A DNA stretch of 64,000 bases from Deinococcus sp. QL22. GTDB lineage: Bacteria > Deinococcota > Deinococci > Deinococcales > Deinococcaceae. The stretch is from the NCBI RefSeq assembly GCF_023370075.1, contig NZ_CP097157.1:98629-162628 (forward strand), read 5' to 3'. Made by a program: the position numbers and the translations under genes. Numbering within the stretch: position 1 is the stretch's first letter; each line of letters opens with the position of its first letter. A model generated the notes under the pieces. It had not been told where the DNA came from and ran no database searches. It saw only the letters and a program-made list of their open reading frames with translations. Shown here in pieces: positions 36,601-45,325 of this stretch.

Positions 36601-37149
36601 ATGTCTTCATTTCGATTTCCTACGCTCCTGCGTCATGCAGCGCGACGTGCTGGATACCAGGGCAGTGGACCAACCATGCACGCCACGAGCGATGGATTTG
36701 TCTGGGTGGTCAACGTCCAGCGGAGCCATGACGGTGTCCACTTCTACGTGAATCTCGGTGCCCATCCCCTTGGCCTCCTCCCTGACGTTGGGTTGGCATC
36801 CACATTCAAGGAGTACCAGTGTGCGTTTCGCACACGCGTAGGCGAACGCTGGCTACGTGAACCATTCAGCGAAGACGTCGCCCCGTTGTTTACTCAGGCC
36901 GAAGCTGTATTCCGAAGAGAAGTTCAAGCCGGAGTAGAAAACTTGCGCACTATTGCCCCTCAAGACGCGGTGGTTGGGACGTATCACGCAGAATTTCACA
37001 GCCTCCTGTTTGCACGAATCTGCGAAGCGTGCGGTTGGAATGAACAAGCACTCCGATTCGTGGATTGGGGATATCCGCGCACACGTCCTCGGGCTTCAGC
37101 AGTGCGCGAAGAGTTTGCTCTCCTTCGGCAACGTCTGACACCAGCCTAG
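36601..37149 (+). CDS. DUF4304-like protein
   Basis: The 182-residue product resembles DUF4304: LLRHAARRAGYQGSGPTMHA, FVWVVNVQRS and the key HFYVNLGAHPLGLLP. DUF4304 proteins are often linked with polymorphic toxin systems or phage-derived loci, with no known activity. I chose the ATG at 36601, which has TAGAGT 8 nt upstream. Its proximity to the SUKH-3 gene suggests a shared immunity-like block. Confidence 0.62.
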   Translation: MSSFRFPTLLRHAARRAGYQGSGPTMHATSDGFVWVVNVQRSHDGVHFYVNLGAHPLGLLPDVGLASTFKEYQCAFRTRVGERWLREPFSEDVAPLFTQAEAVFRREVQAGVENLRTIAPQDAVVGTYHAEFHSLLFARICEACGWNEQALRFVDWGYPRTRPRASAVREEFALLRQRLTPA

Positions 37150-37297
37150 AAGCCAGCAAACTCCTTCCTAAATACTCTTAGGGCCAATATTCACTGCCTT
37201 ACCTTCGAGGCCGACAGACACGGCCTCGAACACCCTAACCGACACTTTCAGGTGAATGTGATTGAAACCCGTTCGGCTATCTCATTTATCTGCCGCC

Positions 37298-37303
37298 TAT
37301 GCT
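37298..37303 (+). promoter_or_regulatory. Leaderless -10 box
   Basis: TATGCT lies 6 nt before the ATG at 37310 and supports it over the ATT/ATG frame start at 37262. Confidence 0.5.
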
Positions 37304-37309
37304 GATGCA

Positions 37310-37516
37310 ATGACCTACCGCGTGATTCTCACGGAGAACACTGGCGAGACCAGAATCATCTCCAGTTCAGCCGAATCCAATGATGCCCGCGTGTTTTACA
37401 GCGCTGCGAAGCTGCACTCCGGTGAACAATTGGCACTCGTTGACCTCACGGGTGAAACCATCGCCGCACGATCACATGGCGACCCAATTCTCCTCCCCGC
37501 TGAAGATCACATATGA
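37310..37516 (+). CDS. Small hypothetical protein
   Basis: The 68-residue product (TYRVILTENTGETRIISSSA) looks like a compact beta-alpha fold, soluble, with no motif I know. The start rests on the -10 spacing. Confidence 0.5.
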   Translation: MTYRVILTENTGETRIISSSAESNDARVFYSAAKLHSGEQLALVDLTGETIAARSHGDPILLPAEDHI

Positions 37517-37635
37517 ACCCGTTCCTGTCGCCTAAGGCCGCTTAGGAGGGATCTTCTCCGTACCTCAGATTCTCCGAAATCTCTTGTGCTTCTCCATGCT
37601 CATCCCACATCAGCATCTAGGCGGCACGCTGAGTC

Positions 37636-38607
37636 ATGCTGAAGTCCGTTGCCATTCAGTCTGGAGCTAGCCTCGTCCTACTGAGTCAGGGACTGACGGC
37701 CTCTGGCCAGTCCCTCCCTGCTCCTGTTGCAATTTCCGCCGTCCTTGTTCAACCGCAAGACACCAACCCGTTTCCAATGATCGAAGAGCAGTTGCACAAG
37801 CAGTATCCGGAGTACATCGGCTTCGAGGTCTATGGTGACACGCTGTACCTAGCGGTGAACTCCACAGATCCTGCGGTTCGTCTCCAGATCCTGAGGGCAG
37901 TTCAGGCCGGTCACAACTCCTTCCTCCAGGTGCTCGGTGCACGGCCGGGTCAAGTTCGCTTCCTTCAGGGGAGTGGGGTGAAGTATCTGGCGGCAGCGGA
38001 TGACGCTCTCAATCATATTCGGGGCCGAACCTTCTCTCAATTCGCATCCAGACTTGAACGGGTGGTCGTTGGTTTACAGCATCCTTCTCAACGGGATGAA
38101 GCAGAAGCCGTGTTTCGCGCCGCTGGCGTGCCGCTCGACGCTGTGGTGATCTTTACCTTGCCACCTCGAGCGTTGCCCACGGGGCCAGCCTTGAATGCAC
38201 CTTTGGCAGCGAAGCTGAGTCTTCCAGGCACCGTTCGGCAAGGTAAGACCCTGCCGATCTCTCTGCTCGTGCGGAATACTGGCTCAAGCGTTGTGGCGTT
38301 TGAATATGGTGCCTGCGATTTCCACATGGAGGTTCGAAGGGTGGCAACGAAGAGGAAGGAGATTGTTCTCCCTGTGCCCTCCATGGAGGTGTGTCTCACC
38401 ATCGGCTACCAAGCGACCTTTGAACCTGGTCAGACGAAGGCATTGGCTTCTGCTCAATGGACGGTGGAAACGATGGACTGGAAGAAGCTACCGCCGGGCG
38501 AGTATGAGCTCCGCGCAACCTTTGGGCCTCTCCTTGGGGTCGGCTCCGATCAAGGTCAGCCGTATCTCTTGCCCGCGCCAGTGAAATTTAAGGTTCTGAG
38601 GCGATAG
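37636..38607 (+). CDS. Exported protein with C-terminal BsuPI-like domain
   Basis: The 323-residue product begins with a signal-like segment (SGASLVLLSQGLTASGQS). The first 180 residues form an unknown domain with EEQLHKQYPEYIGFEVYGDT. From about 200 a beta-sandwich with SLPGTVRQGKTLPISLLVRN, SSVVAFEYGACDFHMEVR and LPPGEYELRATFG matches BsuPI-domain proteins. These domains are named for a Bacillus proteinase inhibitor, but most are uncharacterised. Related fragments occur at 19.7, 29.0 and 52.8 kb. Confidence 0.65.
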   Translation: MLKSVAIQSGASLVLLSQGLTASGQSLPAPVAISAVLVQPQDTNPFPMIEEQLHKQYPEYIGFEVYGDTLYLAVNSTDPAVRLQILRAVQAGHNSFLQVLGARPGQVRFLQGSGVKYLAAADDALNHIRGRTFSQFASRLERVVVGLQHPSQRDEAEAVFRAAGVPLDAVVIFTLPPRALPTGPALNAPLAAKLSLPGTVRQGKTLPISLLVRNTGSSVVAFEYGACDFHMEVRRVATKRKEIVLPVPSMEVCLTIGYQATFEPGQTKALASAQWTVETMDWKKLPPGEYELRATFGPLLGVGSDQGQPYLLPAPVKFKVLRR

Positions 38608-38958
38608 CGCGTGTTGAGCCAGAGGGGATATGCAAACGAAAACGGCCTAGGCTCTCGCTGAGCGATGCTTCCCCAGCCCCAATTTTGGCCCGAATCTTTC
38701 TTCCTTCCCGTGGCGCTGAACCTTTTTTAGAGTGAATCATTGTGGGTAATTCGCGTTATCAGAAAGAGTAGAGCTGCTGGGGATGCCTTAACTTGAACTA
38801 AAGACGTGCTTGTAACAGGTTTCCTTGGAAGAGAAGCGTAGTCGGGGAGTCGAATCTGCTGGACAGGTTTTCCTCCCGGATCGTTGCAACCTTGATACTG
38901 ACGAGATGAAGCTACCTCTATATCTGTTGCAGCGTTTGGTGACAAGAAGGAAAACGAT
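38608..38958. other. Long leader region, no gene
   Basis: No natural frame is visible. The end holds AAGAAGGAAAACGAT before the ATG at 38959, a conventional ribosome site, and TTGATACTGACGAG upstream of it could be a -35 region. Confidence 0.35.
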
Positions 38959-39438
38959 ATGACTGATGTGCAGGCACTGCACCCGCAGCACCCGAACTGG
39001 GTGTTCGCTGTCATTGAGCAGCCGCGCCACGAACCATTCCGCGTGCAATATGACCCGTTGCGTGGTGTGTTCGAACACACCACCTGGCGCTCCTTACCGT
39101 ATGCCCGCGCCTTTCCCGGCCATTACGGTTGGATTCGGGGCACTGGGCATCCGCCGGACGTGCATTTTGATGTGTACGTGGTGGACGACCAGTCCATTAC
39201 GCCGGGTGACGTGCTGGAAGCGGCATTGATCGGCATGTTCGTTCGTTCGGACGGTGATCACAAGTTCTTCGCAATCACAGGGGTACCGTTGGGCGAGGAG
39301 CCGGACCTGCTCACCCTGCTGGATGAAGAACGGCACCGCCTGATGGCGGTGTACCCACAGCTGGGCGATGGTGATGCCTGGCTTGGACGTGATGCCGCCC
39401 GAGAATGGCTGCGTACCCGCCTCCCTGAACATGTTTGA
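38959..39438 (+). CDS. Inorganic-pyrophosphatase-like protein, altered core
   Basis: The 159-residue product resembles family I pyrophosphatase strands: LPYARAFPGHYGWIRGTGHP, FDVYVVDDQSITPGDVLEAA, LIGMFVRSDGDHKFFAI. The usual acidic motif DGDPLDVLVL is replaced by HPPDVHFDVYVVDD, so one metal ligand is doubtful. It may bind phosphate compounds without the normal reaction. A ribosome site (AAGAAGGA) precedes the ATG. Confidence 0.62.
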   Translation: MTDVQALHPQHPNWVFAVIEQPRHEPFRVQYDPLRGVFEHTTWRSLPYARAFPGHYGWIRGTGHPPDVHFDVYVVDDQSITPGDVLEAALIGMFVRSDGDHKFFAITGVPLGEEPDLLTLLDEERHRLMAVYPQLGDGDAWLGRDAAREWLRTRLPEHV

Positions 39439-39487
39439 CGTCGCGTTCTCAGACTCTCTTTTTATCCGGGTAAAATCTTCTCCTTTT

Positions 39488-39509
39488 TCTGACCTAAGCC
39501 GACTTAGAA
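39488..39509 (+). promoter_or_regulatory. Repeated dyad motif, copy A
   Basis: TCTGACCTA-AGCCGAC-TTAGAA. It lies 194 bp before the metallopeptidase gene, with a GGTAAAATCTTCTC block just upstream. The inner palindrome is CTAAG..CTTAG. Confidence 0.55.
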
Positions 39510-39702
39510 AAGTTCTTCTGCTAAGATGAATTCTTAGCCAAGTGAACTGAGAGAGCCTTCTTTGCGTCTTCTTCTCGCGAAAGTTGGTGTTGAGAGAGCA
39601 TCGATGCTGCTCCGCAGGTGGTTGCTGCGGCAGGTGACTGGTGGGCTCAATGGACTGCGCTCCCGCCTTCTGCATACACTGTTGGCAAACCAAGGAAGAT
39701 CT

Positions 39703-40953
39703 ATGTCCCAATCCCTCTTGTTGTTCGAGCAGGCGTTGTCATTGATGACGTCTCGTTCCTTGTGGCCCCAGTTCCATCCGGAGAATACGCCCTATATCGT
39801 GTTCGACGGCCAGAACACGACGCTGTACCACACGCCGCCGCCGAGTCACGCTTGGACCCGTGATGCGAACCGGCTGGTCTTCCGAGGACGGCATCCTTCC
39901 GTGACAGCCAACACAGCGACGGTGCTGGAAAACGGCGTGGTGGCGGCAAGCCTGATGCTGAACGGCCTGCCAAGCGACCCGAAGACGCTTGCTGCCATCG
40001 CCGTCCATGAGGCATTTCATGTCTTTCAACAGCTGAACCCATCGCCCGCATGGGAATCGAACGAGTTGGACGCATTCACGTATCCGAATGATGACGAGGA
40101 AATGCTAGCGCTGGCCGTCATGGAAGATGAAGCCCTCACCTGTGCTCTACACGACAGACACGACTGGCAGACTCCTGCTGGGGAAGCACTGGAATGGCGC
40201 AGACGTCGGCAGCTGTCCCTGCACCCCCAACACTTGAACTATGAGCGGGCCATGGAGCGAATTGAGGGACTTGCTCATTACGTTGAGGTGTCCTTTCTTG
40301 ACCAATGTCCGCGTGTCGAAGGGGACGTCTTAAAGGTCAGGCAACGTGCTTATGGGGTCGGTGCCGCATGGGCGGTGTTGCTTGACCGGACGGGGCTGGA
40401 GTGGAAGTTGAACCTTGCGGAGCCTTCGATGAGCTTGGACGAGGTGCTTGCCCAGCGGTTGGCACCCCGTACGGTTGGCGAGATACCGCGGGCAGTCCAC
40501 CAGCGGGCGAACGAGTCCGCCATGCGGGTCCACCGGCAGCGTGCGCAAGAGGTGGCCGCGTTTGAGGCACAGCGTGGCGAGTCGGTCTGGATCCGTGCGT
40601 CGTCAAAGCTGTGGTTACGTGGTTTTGACCCCATGAATGTCATCGTGTTGAGTGGGGGCCAACTCCTGCATCGTCGATACCTGCGCTTTGGCAATGATGA
40701 GATTGAGGGTGAGGTCATGGGACAGGCGTGCCTCTCGTTCTCGTCGAGTGAGCCGCTGTTGGCAAGTGGAATAGACGAAATCCGAGTCTTGGGAGTAGAA
40801 GAAGTTCAGGTGACGGAGGAAGGGCGGCAGTTGGAAGCTCCGGGCCTGCTGCTGCGCTCGAAGCAGGGGCGGTGGTGCCATGAAGGAGGCGAGTGGCGAT
40901 ACACCGCTGTTGTTGAGGCCTCTAGCAGCTCTGGTACCCCAAGCCGAAACTAG
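39703..40953 (+). CDS. Putative zinc metallopeptidase (HEAFH)
   Basis: The 416-residue product holds HEAFH at 102-106 in a helix AIAVHEAFHVFQQL, the form of gluzincin-type zinc peptidases; an acidic helix DEEMLALAVMEDEAL about 25 residues later could give the third ligand. The N-terminus has no signal peptide. The last 90 residues form a small beta domain (VIVLSGGQLLHRRYLRFGND). AAGGAAG lies 6 bases before the ATG at 39703, so the longer frame start was rejected. It may be a lone protease or part of a conflict system; no partner is obvious. Confidence 0.65.
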   Translation: MSQSLLLFEQALSLMTSRSLWPQFHPENTPYIVFDGQNTTLYHTPPPSHAWTRDANRLVFRGRHPSVTANTATVLENGVVAASLMLNGLPSDPKTLAAIAVHEAFHVFQQLNPSPAWESNELDAFTYPNDDEEMLALAVMEDEALTCALHDRHDWQTPAGEALEWRRRRQLSLHPQHLNYERAMERIEGLAHYVEVSFLDQCPRVEGDVLKVRQRAYGVGAAWAVLLDRTGLEWKLNLAEPSMSLDEVLAQRLAPRTVGEIPRAVHQRANESAMRVHRQRAQEVAAFEAQRGESVWIRASSKLWLRGFDPMNVIVLSGGQLLHRRYLRFGNDEIEGEVMGQACLSFSSSEPLLASGIDEIRVLGVEEVQVTEEGRQLEAPGLLLRSKQGRWCHEGGEWRYTAVVEASSSSGTPSRN

Positions 40954-41016
40954 ACGTTATATCTCGCTACGCAACGGATGCATCCTAATTTACCCAGGTA
41001 AAACCCCTCAATTTTC

Positions 41017-41038
41017 TCTGACCTACTATCGTTTAGGA
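41017..41038 (+). promoter_or_regulatory. Repeated dyad motif, copy B
   Basis: TCTGACCTA-CTATCGT-TTAGGA, 71 bp before the phosphoesterase start. It has the upstream block GGTAAAACCCCTC. Confidence 0.55.
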
Positions 41039-41097
41039 TAGAGTGCTTGATGTGGGGCGGGCTCATTCAGCAGCTCTTGAGAACACAGCTGCCCCAG

Positions 41098-41103
41098 TAG
41101 AGT
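41098..41103 (+). promoter_or_regulatory. Leaderless -10 box
   Basis: TAGAGT lies 6 nt before the ATG at 41110. Confidence 0.5.
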
Positions 41104-41109
41104 GACGGC

Positions 41110-41802
41110 ATGTCGCTTCGAATTGCGGTCATCAGCGATGTGCATGGAAATGCCTTCGCCCTCGAAGCAGTCCTCGGCGAGGTCAGCAGCGAATCGCCAG
41201 ATTTAATCCTTAATTTGGGTGATCAGGTGACAGGACAGGCCGATCCTGGGCGTGCTTATGAGCAACAACGATCCCTGACAGCAGTTGAAGTGCTCGGGAG
41301 TGCCGAGCCGCACCTCAACCAGAATGATGTTTTGAACAGCTGGCTGCGTTCGCAGCTCCCCTTCGGCGCTGTCGAGCACCTCACTCGCCTCCCGCTCTCA
41401 GCCAAGGTGGCAGGGGGGCAGGTGTATGCCTGTCACGGGGCACCAGACGACCCCTCCGGGCATCTGATGTGGTCCTGGCAACGGGGTCCATACCTCGCGC
41501 GGTCAGCTCAAGAGCTTCGTTCACTGGTTCAGCCACTCCATGCTGGCGTTGTGCTGTGTGGGCATACGCATCGCGAAGGCTTGACGATGATTGACGACAC
41601 GTTGGTCGTGAATGTTGGGGCGGTTGGAAATCAAGTGGATGGCGATCCTCGGGCGCGTTGGGCGCTGTTGCAGCAGCGGAAAGGACGCTGGAGTATCGCC
41701 TTCCGACGGGTGGTGTATGACTGGCAAGCCGCGAGCGACTGGGTGCGTGCTTTCGGGCCGAACCCAGAGGACGAAGCGACCTATCTGATGAGTGGAGAGT
41801 AG
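41110..41802 (+). CDS. Metallophosphoesterase
   Basis: The 230-residue product has the calcineurin-like signature: ISDVHGNAFAL (D10, H12), LILNLGDQVTG, a CHGAPDDPSG block and LCGHTHREGL. It resembles YfcE/MJ0936-type small phosphodiesterases acting on cyclic nucleotides or nucleotides with a dinuclear metal. No signal peptide. Preceded by the repeated dyad and a leaderless promoter. Confidence 0.88.
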   Translation: MSLRIAVISDVHGNAFALEAVLGEVSSESPDLILNLGDQVTGQADPGRAYEQQRSLTAVEVLGSAEPHLNQNDVLNSWLRSQLPFGAVEHLTRLPLSAKVAGGQVYACHGAPDDPSGHLMWSWQRGPYLARSAQELRSLVQPLHAGVVLCGHTHREGLTMIDDTLVVNVGAVGNQVDGDPRARWALLQQRKGRWSIAFRRVVYDWQAASDWVRAFGPNPEDEATYLMSGE

Positions 41803-41931
41803 TTCAGGTCGCCACTGTGTCGTCAAGCCGTATTGAGCAGCTCTTCCACCAAACAACGCACAGGTGCCCGTGGAGGCGTGAGTTCTCGTCCTTCGCTTGA
41901 CTTTGCTCCCCCCATAGTCGAAAGTAAGAGT

Positions 41932-42240
41932 ATGCCTCGCGGAATGCGTCTGACCCCGAATGCCCTGCGCGTTCTTGCGCTGCTGTACCACGGCATTGAA
42001 CCGCACTACGGTCTCTCGCTTTCCAAAGCGCTTCACCTGGGCAACGGGACGCTCTATCCCATCCTCGACAAGCTCGAAGATGCAGGTCTTCTCCTAGGAA
42101 CTTGGGAGGACATCGATCCCCATATCGCTGGCCGCCGCCCCAGGCGCTTTTACACCCTGACTGGAGAAGGGATGCGCACCTTTGAACGGGAACGCGATTC
42201 CCTCTTCGTCACCCTGCAAGGAGGAGTGCCCCATGCTTGA
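41932..42240 (+). CDS. PadR-family transcriptional regulator (operon 3)
   Basis: The 102-residue product has MRLTPNALRVLALLYHGIEP, the recognition helix LSKALHLGNGTLYPILDKLE and the wing AGRRPRRFYTLTGEGM. I chose the ATG at 41932 over 41833 on family grounds. It overlaps the next gene by 8 bp (ATGCTTGA), so they form a coupled pair. Confidence 0.88.
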   Translation: MPRGMRLTPNALRVLALLYHGIEPHYGLSLSKALHLGNGTLYPILDKLEDAGLLLGTWEDIDPHIAGRRPRRFYTLTGEGMRTFERERDSLFVTLQGGVPHA

Positions 42241-42604
42241 CGTCCTGTATGCCCTGCTGATTCTGATCCCCTTCGCCTTGCTCGTCATCCTCCTGGGGCT
42301 GTTGGTCACTCACCAAGCCCAGCGGTGGATTTGCGTTCTTGCACAGCACCTGCCCAAACGGCAGGAGATTCGGGAACAGGAGTGGCTCGCCCAACTGGAT
42401 GAACTGCACTCCCCGTGTGGGACATTACAATTTGTCTTGGGGTGCGGCCTGGCAACGTTTCGGGCACAGGAGAGTCAGCCGCGCGCGGTTGTGCACTTGT
42501 TGTTCGTCACCTTGAAATGGCTTCTGCTCTCTCCTCTCCGGGTCTTCCGCTTCTTCAGGGTGACTGAGGACGACGTGAAAGCCGCCACTCCATATGGTTT
42601 TTAG
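42233..42604 (+). CDS. Small membrane protein coupled to PadR
   Basis: The 123-residue protein has an N-terminal membrane helix (VLYALLILIPFALLVILLGL), a short cytoplasmic helical segment with RQEIREQEWLAQLDEL, which is typical of PadR-linked transmembrane proteins, and a second hydrophobic stretch (HLLFVTLKWLLLSPLRVF). It probably senses or tunes the regulator; function unknown. Confidence 0.7.
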   Translation: MLDVLYALLILIPFALLVILLGLLVTHQAQRWICVLAQHLPKRQEIREQEWLAQLDELHSPCGTLQFVLGCGLATFRAQESQPRAVVHLLFVTLKWLLLSPLRVFRFFRVTEDDVKAATPYGF

Positions 42605-42694
42605 TTCTGGCTCATCAGGTAGTTCAGAGAGCTGGAAGCAGCAGAGTCAGTTTTCCCGTGCCCTCTCTTGATGACTTTGCTGGCACCTCCCGCG

Positions 42695-43513
42695 TTATCT
42701 TGACCGCATGTCAGGTCGGCCTAAGTGCTGATCGAAAAACGCACTGAGATGCTGCTCCATCCTCTGCGTATGCGTGAGGTTGATCTCATGCCCACCGTCC
42801 AGAACATGCAATTGCGTCGAGCGGCCCAACGCCAATAATTTCAGATGCATTCTTTCTGACTGGAGAACGGGAACCACTTCATCCTGTTGCCCATGGATGA
42901 AGGTAAATGGGGGCGTGCTGGCGGAGACAGAGGTGATTGGACTGGCCGCCAGCGCCTGCGCTGGAACATGGAGAAGCGGTTCGCCGAATAAGGGAAACGG
43001 CTCTGTTCCGTGGTCCCATGAGGGGTCCAGCAGATCCATTGGCCCACAGACACTGCCGATCGCCTGAACTGCGGACTCTTCGTCTTCCCACCCTCCGTCC
43101 CGTCCTTCGAAGGCTTCTACGCCGTTGGTGGTGCCTAAGAGTCCCGCGAGATGTGCGCCTGCACTGATGCCCCAGACGCCAATCCGCGTGGGGTCAATCC
43201 CGAACTCTGAAGCGTGCTTTCTGATCCAGCGGACGGCTGTTTTGACGTCGTGAATTTGCGCTGGGAAGAGGGCGTCGCCAGCCAGGCGGTAGTCCACGCT
43301 GAAGGTGACGTACCCTTCGCGTGCGAGAAACACATTGTCGACCGCCCATTTGCCCAACATGATCCAAGCGCCACCATGCAGATGGAGAATGGCTGGAACG
43401 GGAGAGGAGGGTCGTTGCTGGGCTCGAAGTAGATCGAGTGTTAAGCCGTGTCGGCTGAAGGGCAGATCCGCTTGCAATTCTAAATCTGCGGGTGGGAAAT
43501 CGGTGGGGTACAT
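42695..43513 (-). CDS. BD-FAE-type esterase (alpha/beta hydrolase)
   Basis: The 272-residue product has HGGAW (46-50) for the oxyanion hole, GISAG (115-119) with Ser117 as nucleophile, FIHGQQDEVVP with the Asp and LDGGHEINL with the His. These enzymes cleave acyl or feruloyl esters. The ATG at 43513 has TATCTT 6 nt upstream. No signal peptide; likely cytoplasmic. Confidence 0.88.
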   Translation of the reverse strand: MYPTDFPPADLELQADLPFSRHGLTLDLLRAQQRPSSPVPAILHLHGGAWIMLGKWAVDNVFLAREGYVTFSVDYRLAGDALFPAQIHDVKTAVRWIRKHASEFGIDPTRIGVWGISAGAHLAGLLGTTNGVEAFEGRDGGWEDEESAVQAIGSVCGPMDLLDPSWDHGTEPFPLFGEPLLHVPAQALAASPITSVSASTPPFTFIHGQQDEVVPVLQSERMHLKLLALGRSTQLHVLDGGHEINLTHTQRMEQHLSAFFDQHLGRPDMRSR

Positions 43514-43519
43514 GTGTGG

Positions 43520-43525
43520 AAGATA
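43520..43525 (-). promoter_or_regulatory. Leaderless -10 box
   Basis: TATCTT (minus strand) lies 6 nt before the ATG at 43513. Confidence 0.5.
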
Positions 43526-43843
43526 GAGAAGAGATGCCACGCTGGTCGTGCCCAATGTCTTTGGGAGGCCCTACGCTCGCCTATTCGGGCGACCAATGCC
43601 TCTAACGTACGCGAGAGTTCATGCAACGCGCGGGGGGCTCCGTCTTCTCAAGCGTGAGCCAATGCAGGCGAGCTTCTTCCCAGCAACCCAAGGGAAACTT
43701 GCCAGTGGTGGACAGCTTTCGTGGAACCTCCCTGGACGTCTGAAATGCAGCGAGGCGTCATGCCGGTGGAGGTGATGGGCGTCTTCCGGCACTTTGACCT
43801 TCACGCAGGTCCGGCTCAAGGTCCCGGAGGCGCCAAGTCACCG

Positions 43844-44596
43844 TCAGGCGCGTAGATGGGCGGTGGCCAGGGCGTTGAAGGCTGCAGGGCATTCGAAGTA
43901 CACCGCGTGACCGGCCCGCTCAATGGTGCGCAGGGGCCATCCCCCTTCGATAGTCACCGCTCGGACGAGGTCCACTGGCAAGATGGTGTCGAGCGCCCCA
44001 TGGATGAACAGGGTGCGTACATGGCGGGTGCCTGGGGGGCGAGGAGGAGGCAAAGGGTGGTGCGGAGCGGTACGGGTGATGGCTTCATATGCGGCCGCAC
44101 GGTCAGGCGCGTTGCGGTACGTGTCGAGCGAGAGGGCCGGGTGTCGAGCCAGCCCTTATTGCCATTGCGCACGTTGTTGTTCGGAGGCCTGCGCGGCCCG
44201 TGCGGCTCGTTCGCGCCAGGCGTCGGGGATGTGCCCGCCGGTGGTACCGCTCATGATGACCCGGCTGAGTCGGTCAGGGTGCGTGGCGTGGAAGGCCCGG
44301 AGGGTGTAGCCGCCCATGTTCTGCGCGATGGCGTGAAAGCGACCGACGTGCAGGTACTCGAGCAGGGCGTGCAGGTCCGGCACGAAGGTATTCACCCACG
44401 GCTCGGGCAGCGGACCTCTGGAGCGCCCCCACCCCCGGTGGTCGAAAGCGATGCCGGTAGACTCAGGCGCAAAGTGGGAGATCTGCTCAGCCCATATGCG
44501 GTGGTCGCCGCCTTTACCGTGCAGCAGCACCAGGGGGGGGCCATCGCCCCAGACCTCGTAGTACAACTGGGCGTCAGGGATGTTCAGGTGGGGCAT
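43844..44596 (-). pseudogene. Alpha/beta hydrolase with one in-frame TAA
   Basis: The frame reads as one 250-codon hydrolase interrupted by a single TAA near 44156. Before it are VLLHGKGGDHRIWAEQI, FDHRGWGRS and AIAQNMGGYTLRAF, where the usual nucleophile Ser of GxSxG is Asn (QNMGG). After it are TLFIHGALDTILPVDLV (Asp) and ERAGHAVYFECP (His). With the stop the enzyme is cut at 147 residues. AAGGAA precedes the ATG at 44596. Two unusual changes, the stop and the Asn, mark decay. Confidence 0.75.
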
Positions 44597-44782
44597 GGGG
44601 TTCCTTGATTGGGCGCAGGCGGCGCCACGCGGCTTCCAGCAGCAACTTGGTATGGTGCAGGGGTTCTGACAGCTTTGGACTTTCAGATCCAGGCAAAGGG
44701 TTGCTTCACCACTCAGCGGCCTCTGGGCACCACAACACCCTTGCATAGGGAACTAGAAATCCTGCGGTCATGTGGAATGAGA

Positions 44783-45325
44783 TCAGGGCGTTGCAGCAGA
44801 CGTCAGGGACGGTGCACCGCGCCAGCTCAGCTCGACGCCCTGCGTCCGCAACCACACTTCTAGATCACGGTGCGCCAGAACGCCGTTGACCACCTGGTGC
44901 AGGCAAGTCAGGCTCCATGCGGCCTCGTCCGGTTTCAGTAGTCCCTCACGCAGCGCGGTCAGGTACTCATCGGTATCCAAAACCGTCGGGGTTCCATCCA
45001 AACGAATGGACAGATCCAGGTACAAATCTCGGGTGACCCAACACGACCCTGTGGTGGAGATCGACGCTATATCAACGTAGTAGCTATTTTGAGTGATCCA
45101 GTCCGTTCCACTGAACCGGTTGACGAGCAATCCTAGAGCCGGGATCACATGACGTTCGATGAAGTGAATCTTCGGATGTCCCACGAAAGCCCGGGCCATA
45201 TGCAGGCCATACGAGGTTTCCTGCGCCCAGAGAACGGGGTAGGTCACGGGCGCCTCGCCAGGGCCGTGGTCGAGCGTGTGGGTCAGCGCGTGGATGTCCA
45301 GAGATTCAATCCGCACAGGATGCAT
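44783..45325 (-). CDS. DUF402 domain protein
   Basis: The 180-residue product matches the DUF402 family as found in Deinococcus: VLWAQETSYGLHMARAFVGH, YVDIASISTTGSCWVTRDLY, LDLSIRLDGTPTVLDTDEYL and WSLTCLHQVVNGVL. DUF402 shares a fold with the C-terminal part of FAU-1/RNase E-G-like RNA-binding proteins and nucleoside phosphatases. The acidic Asp-x-Asp elements for metal binding are present. The start at 45325 is chosen on family length; a longer form from 45358 is possible. Confidence 0.78.
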   Translation of the reverse strand: MHPVRIESLDIHALTHTLDHGPGEAPVTYPVLWAQETSYGLHMARAFVGHPKIHFIERHVIPALGLLVNRFSGTDWITQNSYYVDIASISTTGSCWVTRDLYLDLSIRLDGTPTVLDTDEYLTALREGLLKPDEAAWSLTCLHQVVNGVLAHRDLEVWLRTQGVELSWRGAPSLTSAATP

